6,320 nucleotides of DNA, taken from assembly GCA_021789565.1 (NCBI GenBank), contig JAJYJL010000526.1, positions 1-6,320 on the forward strand, read 5' to 3'. This stretch comes from Acidobacteriota bacterium. Its GTDB lineage: Bacteria > Acidobacteriota > Terriglobia > UBA7540. Under the pieces are notes generated by a model. That model did not search any database. It had not been told where the DNA came from and worked only from the letters and a program-made list of their open reading frames with translations. A program made the position numbers and the translations under genes. Below, in pieces: positions 5,594 through 6,320 of this stretch (the first letter of the stretch is position 1; every line of letters starts with the position of its first letter).

Positions 5594-6320
5594 ATGAAAA
5601 CGAAAAGGATAGGCTTGCTGGTTATCGCCTTGATGGCGTTGAGTGTTGCGGCGTGCGCCGATACGCGCATTGAAAAGACGCTGGATCTGGCGCCGGGCGG
5701 CCAATTTGTGCTTCAGTCAGACGGTGGGAGCGTGACGGTGACGGGTTCCAGCGCCTCAGGCGCCAGGATCGTCGTCACCTCAAACCGCGACGATTTGCAG
5801 TCCGTATACGACCTCAATTTCGAATCAACCGGCGGCGTGGCACGAGTCACGGCGCGACGGAAGACCTTCCAGTGGTTCTCAAACATTCACCTGCACTTTG
5901 AGGTCACGGTGCCGTCCCAGACGCGCGTCAACGTCAAGACCGGCGGAGGGTCGGTCTCGGTGTCATCACTCCAGGGCGCGCAGGAGCTGCGCACTTCGGG
6001 CGGCTCGATTGACGCCTCCGGCGTTCAAGGAAATGTTCTGGCGCGCACTTCGGGAGGTGGCGTCCGCATCCAGAACGTGCAGGGCGACGCCGATCTTGGG
6101 ACCTCGGGCGGCGGCATCACCGTGAATTCTTTGACCGGGACGCTCCAGGCGAACACCAGCGGCGGCCCCATCCGCATTGACGGCGTGTCGGGACGCGTAG
6201 AGGCGCACACGTCGGGCGGCTCCATCAATGCAACGTTCGCGCGCGGCAACAACCAGGGAGGCGAGCTCATGACCTCCGGCGGCTCGATCAGCGTGAACCT
6301 CGATCCCGCGGCAAATCTGA
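5594..6320 (+). CDS. DUF4097-like repeat protein with signal peptide, probable lipoprotein, 3' end missing
   Basis: Open to the right edge, 242 residues visible, so the C-terminus is not seen. The ATG at 5594 has GGAGG five bases upstream. Residues 1-20 form a signal peptide (KTKR, then a hydrophobic core) ending in VAAC, which fits a lipobox with Cys21 as the lipid-bearing residue; cleavage by signal peptidase I at ACA-D is an alternative. From residue 116 there is a regular beta-solenoid: a turn TSGG (or TGGG) starts at 116, 134, 152, 170, 188 and 206, exactly 18 residues apart, then at 227. Each unit has an alternating hydrophobic strand such as SIDASGVQG or GVRIQNVQG. This matches the putative adhesin family DUF4097 seen in many envelope-stress loci, whose biochemical role is not known. 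It diverges from the membrane-bound sigma factor, a plausible regulator. Confidence 0.75.
   Translation, partial: MKTKRIGLLVIALMALSVAACADTRIEKTLDLAPGGQFVLQSDGGSVTVTGSSASGARIVVTSNRDDLQSVYDLNFESTGGVARVTARRKTFQWFSNIHLHFEVTVPSQTRVNVKTGGGSVSVSSLQGAQELRTSGGSIDASGVQGNVLARTSGGGVRIQNVQGDADLGTSGGGITVNSLTGTLQANTSGGPIRIDGVSGRVEAHTSGGSINATFARGNNQGGELMTSGGSISVNLDPAANL
5939..6320 (+). repeat. 54-base coding repeats giving an 18-residue TSGG solenoid
   Basis: Repeat units begin at 5939, 5993, 6047, 6101, 6155 and 6209, each 54 bases, then one of 63 bases leading to 6272. The conserved core is an acc/acg/act tcg/agc ggc/gga ggc block that codes TSGG. The DNA between cores has diverged, so the repeat is kept mainly at protein level. 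That suggests an old internal duplication under selection for structure rather than a recent tandem expansion. Confidence 0.75.

Noticed and set aside
5966..6270. Minus-strand open frames within the repeat protein
   Set aside because: They are antisense shadows of a GC-rich repeat with clear coding signal on the plus strand.

Overview
The window looks like a piece of a GC-rich, Gram-negative bacterial chromosome. The best guess is an Acidobacteriota member or a relative from environmental DNA. The guess rests on an ECF sigma factor with a long membrane-anchored C-terminal extension, a DUF4097-type repeat lipoprotein, and a Tat-exported glycoside hydrolase carrying a discoidin-like domain. No rRNA or tRNA gene is present to confirm it. 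There is no tRNA, CRISPR array, insertion sequence or phage gene; the region reads as ordinary chromosomal or accessory DNA.

Layout, left to right. The first 200 bases are the 3' end of a plus-strand gene that matches the tail of RecJ. It converges on a minus-strand gene (285-707) for a small GIY-YIG-like protein, and the gap between them holds a GC-rich inverted repeat that probably ends transcription. A 337-base gap without a convincing gene follows. Next is the largest gene (1045-3303, minus), a 752-residue exported enzyme with a clan GH-A-like barrel that seems to be interrupted by a discoidin (F5/8 type C) domain. A 490-base gap upstream of it has several start-less open frames that may be a decayed gene. 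Then comes a minus-strand ECF sigma factor fused to a membrane and extracytoplasmic region (3794-5296). Diverging from it across about 300 bases is a plus-strand gene (5594 to the window edge) for a signal-peptide-bearing protein built from 18-residue TSGG repeats.

How the genes may work together. The membrane-anchored sigma factor and the divergent DUF4097-like envelope protein are a plausible regulator and target pair, since DUF4097 genes are often found near ECF sigma and anti-sigma genes. No anti-sigma gene is seen next to the sigma factor, and its own membrane extension may do that job. The glycoside hydrolase probably acts on polysaccharide outside the cytoplasm. Its link to the sigma factor is only same-strand proximity with a long gap, so it need not be in the same operon. 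The RecJ and GIY-YIG genes are nuclease-related but convergent, so they are not co-transcribed.

The points most worth a second look are the sigma-membrane fusion, the discoidin domain nested in the hydrolase barrel with GEEP in place of the usual NEP, the GIY-YIG protein lacking its catalytic arginine through what could be a single base change, and the regular 18-residue solenoid.
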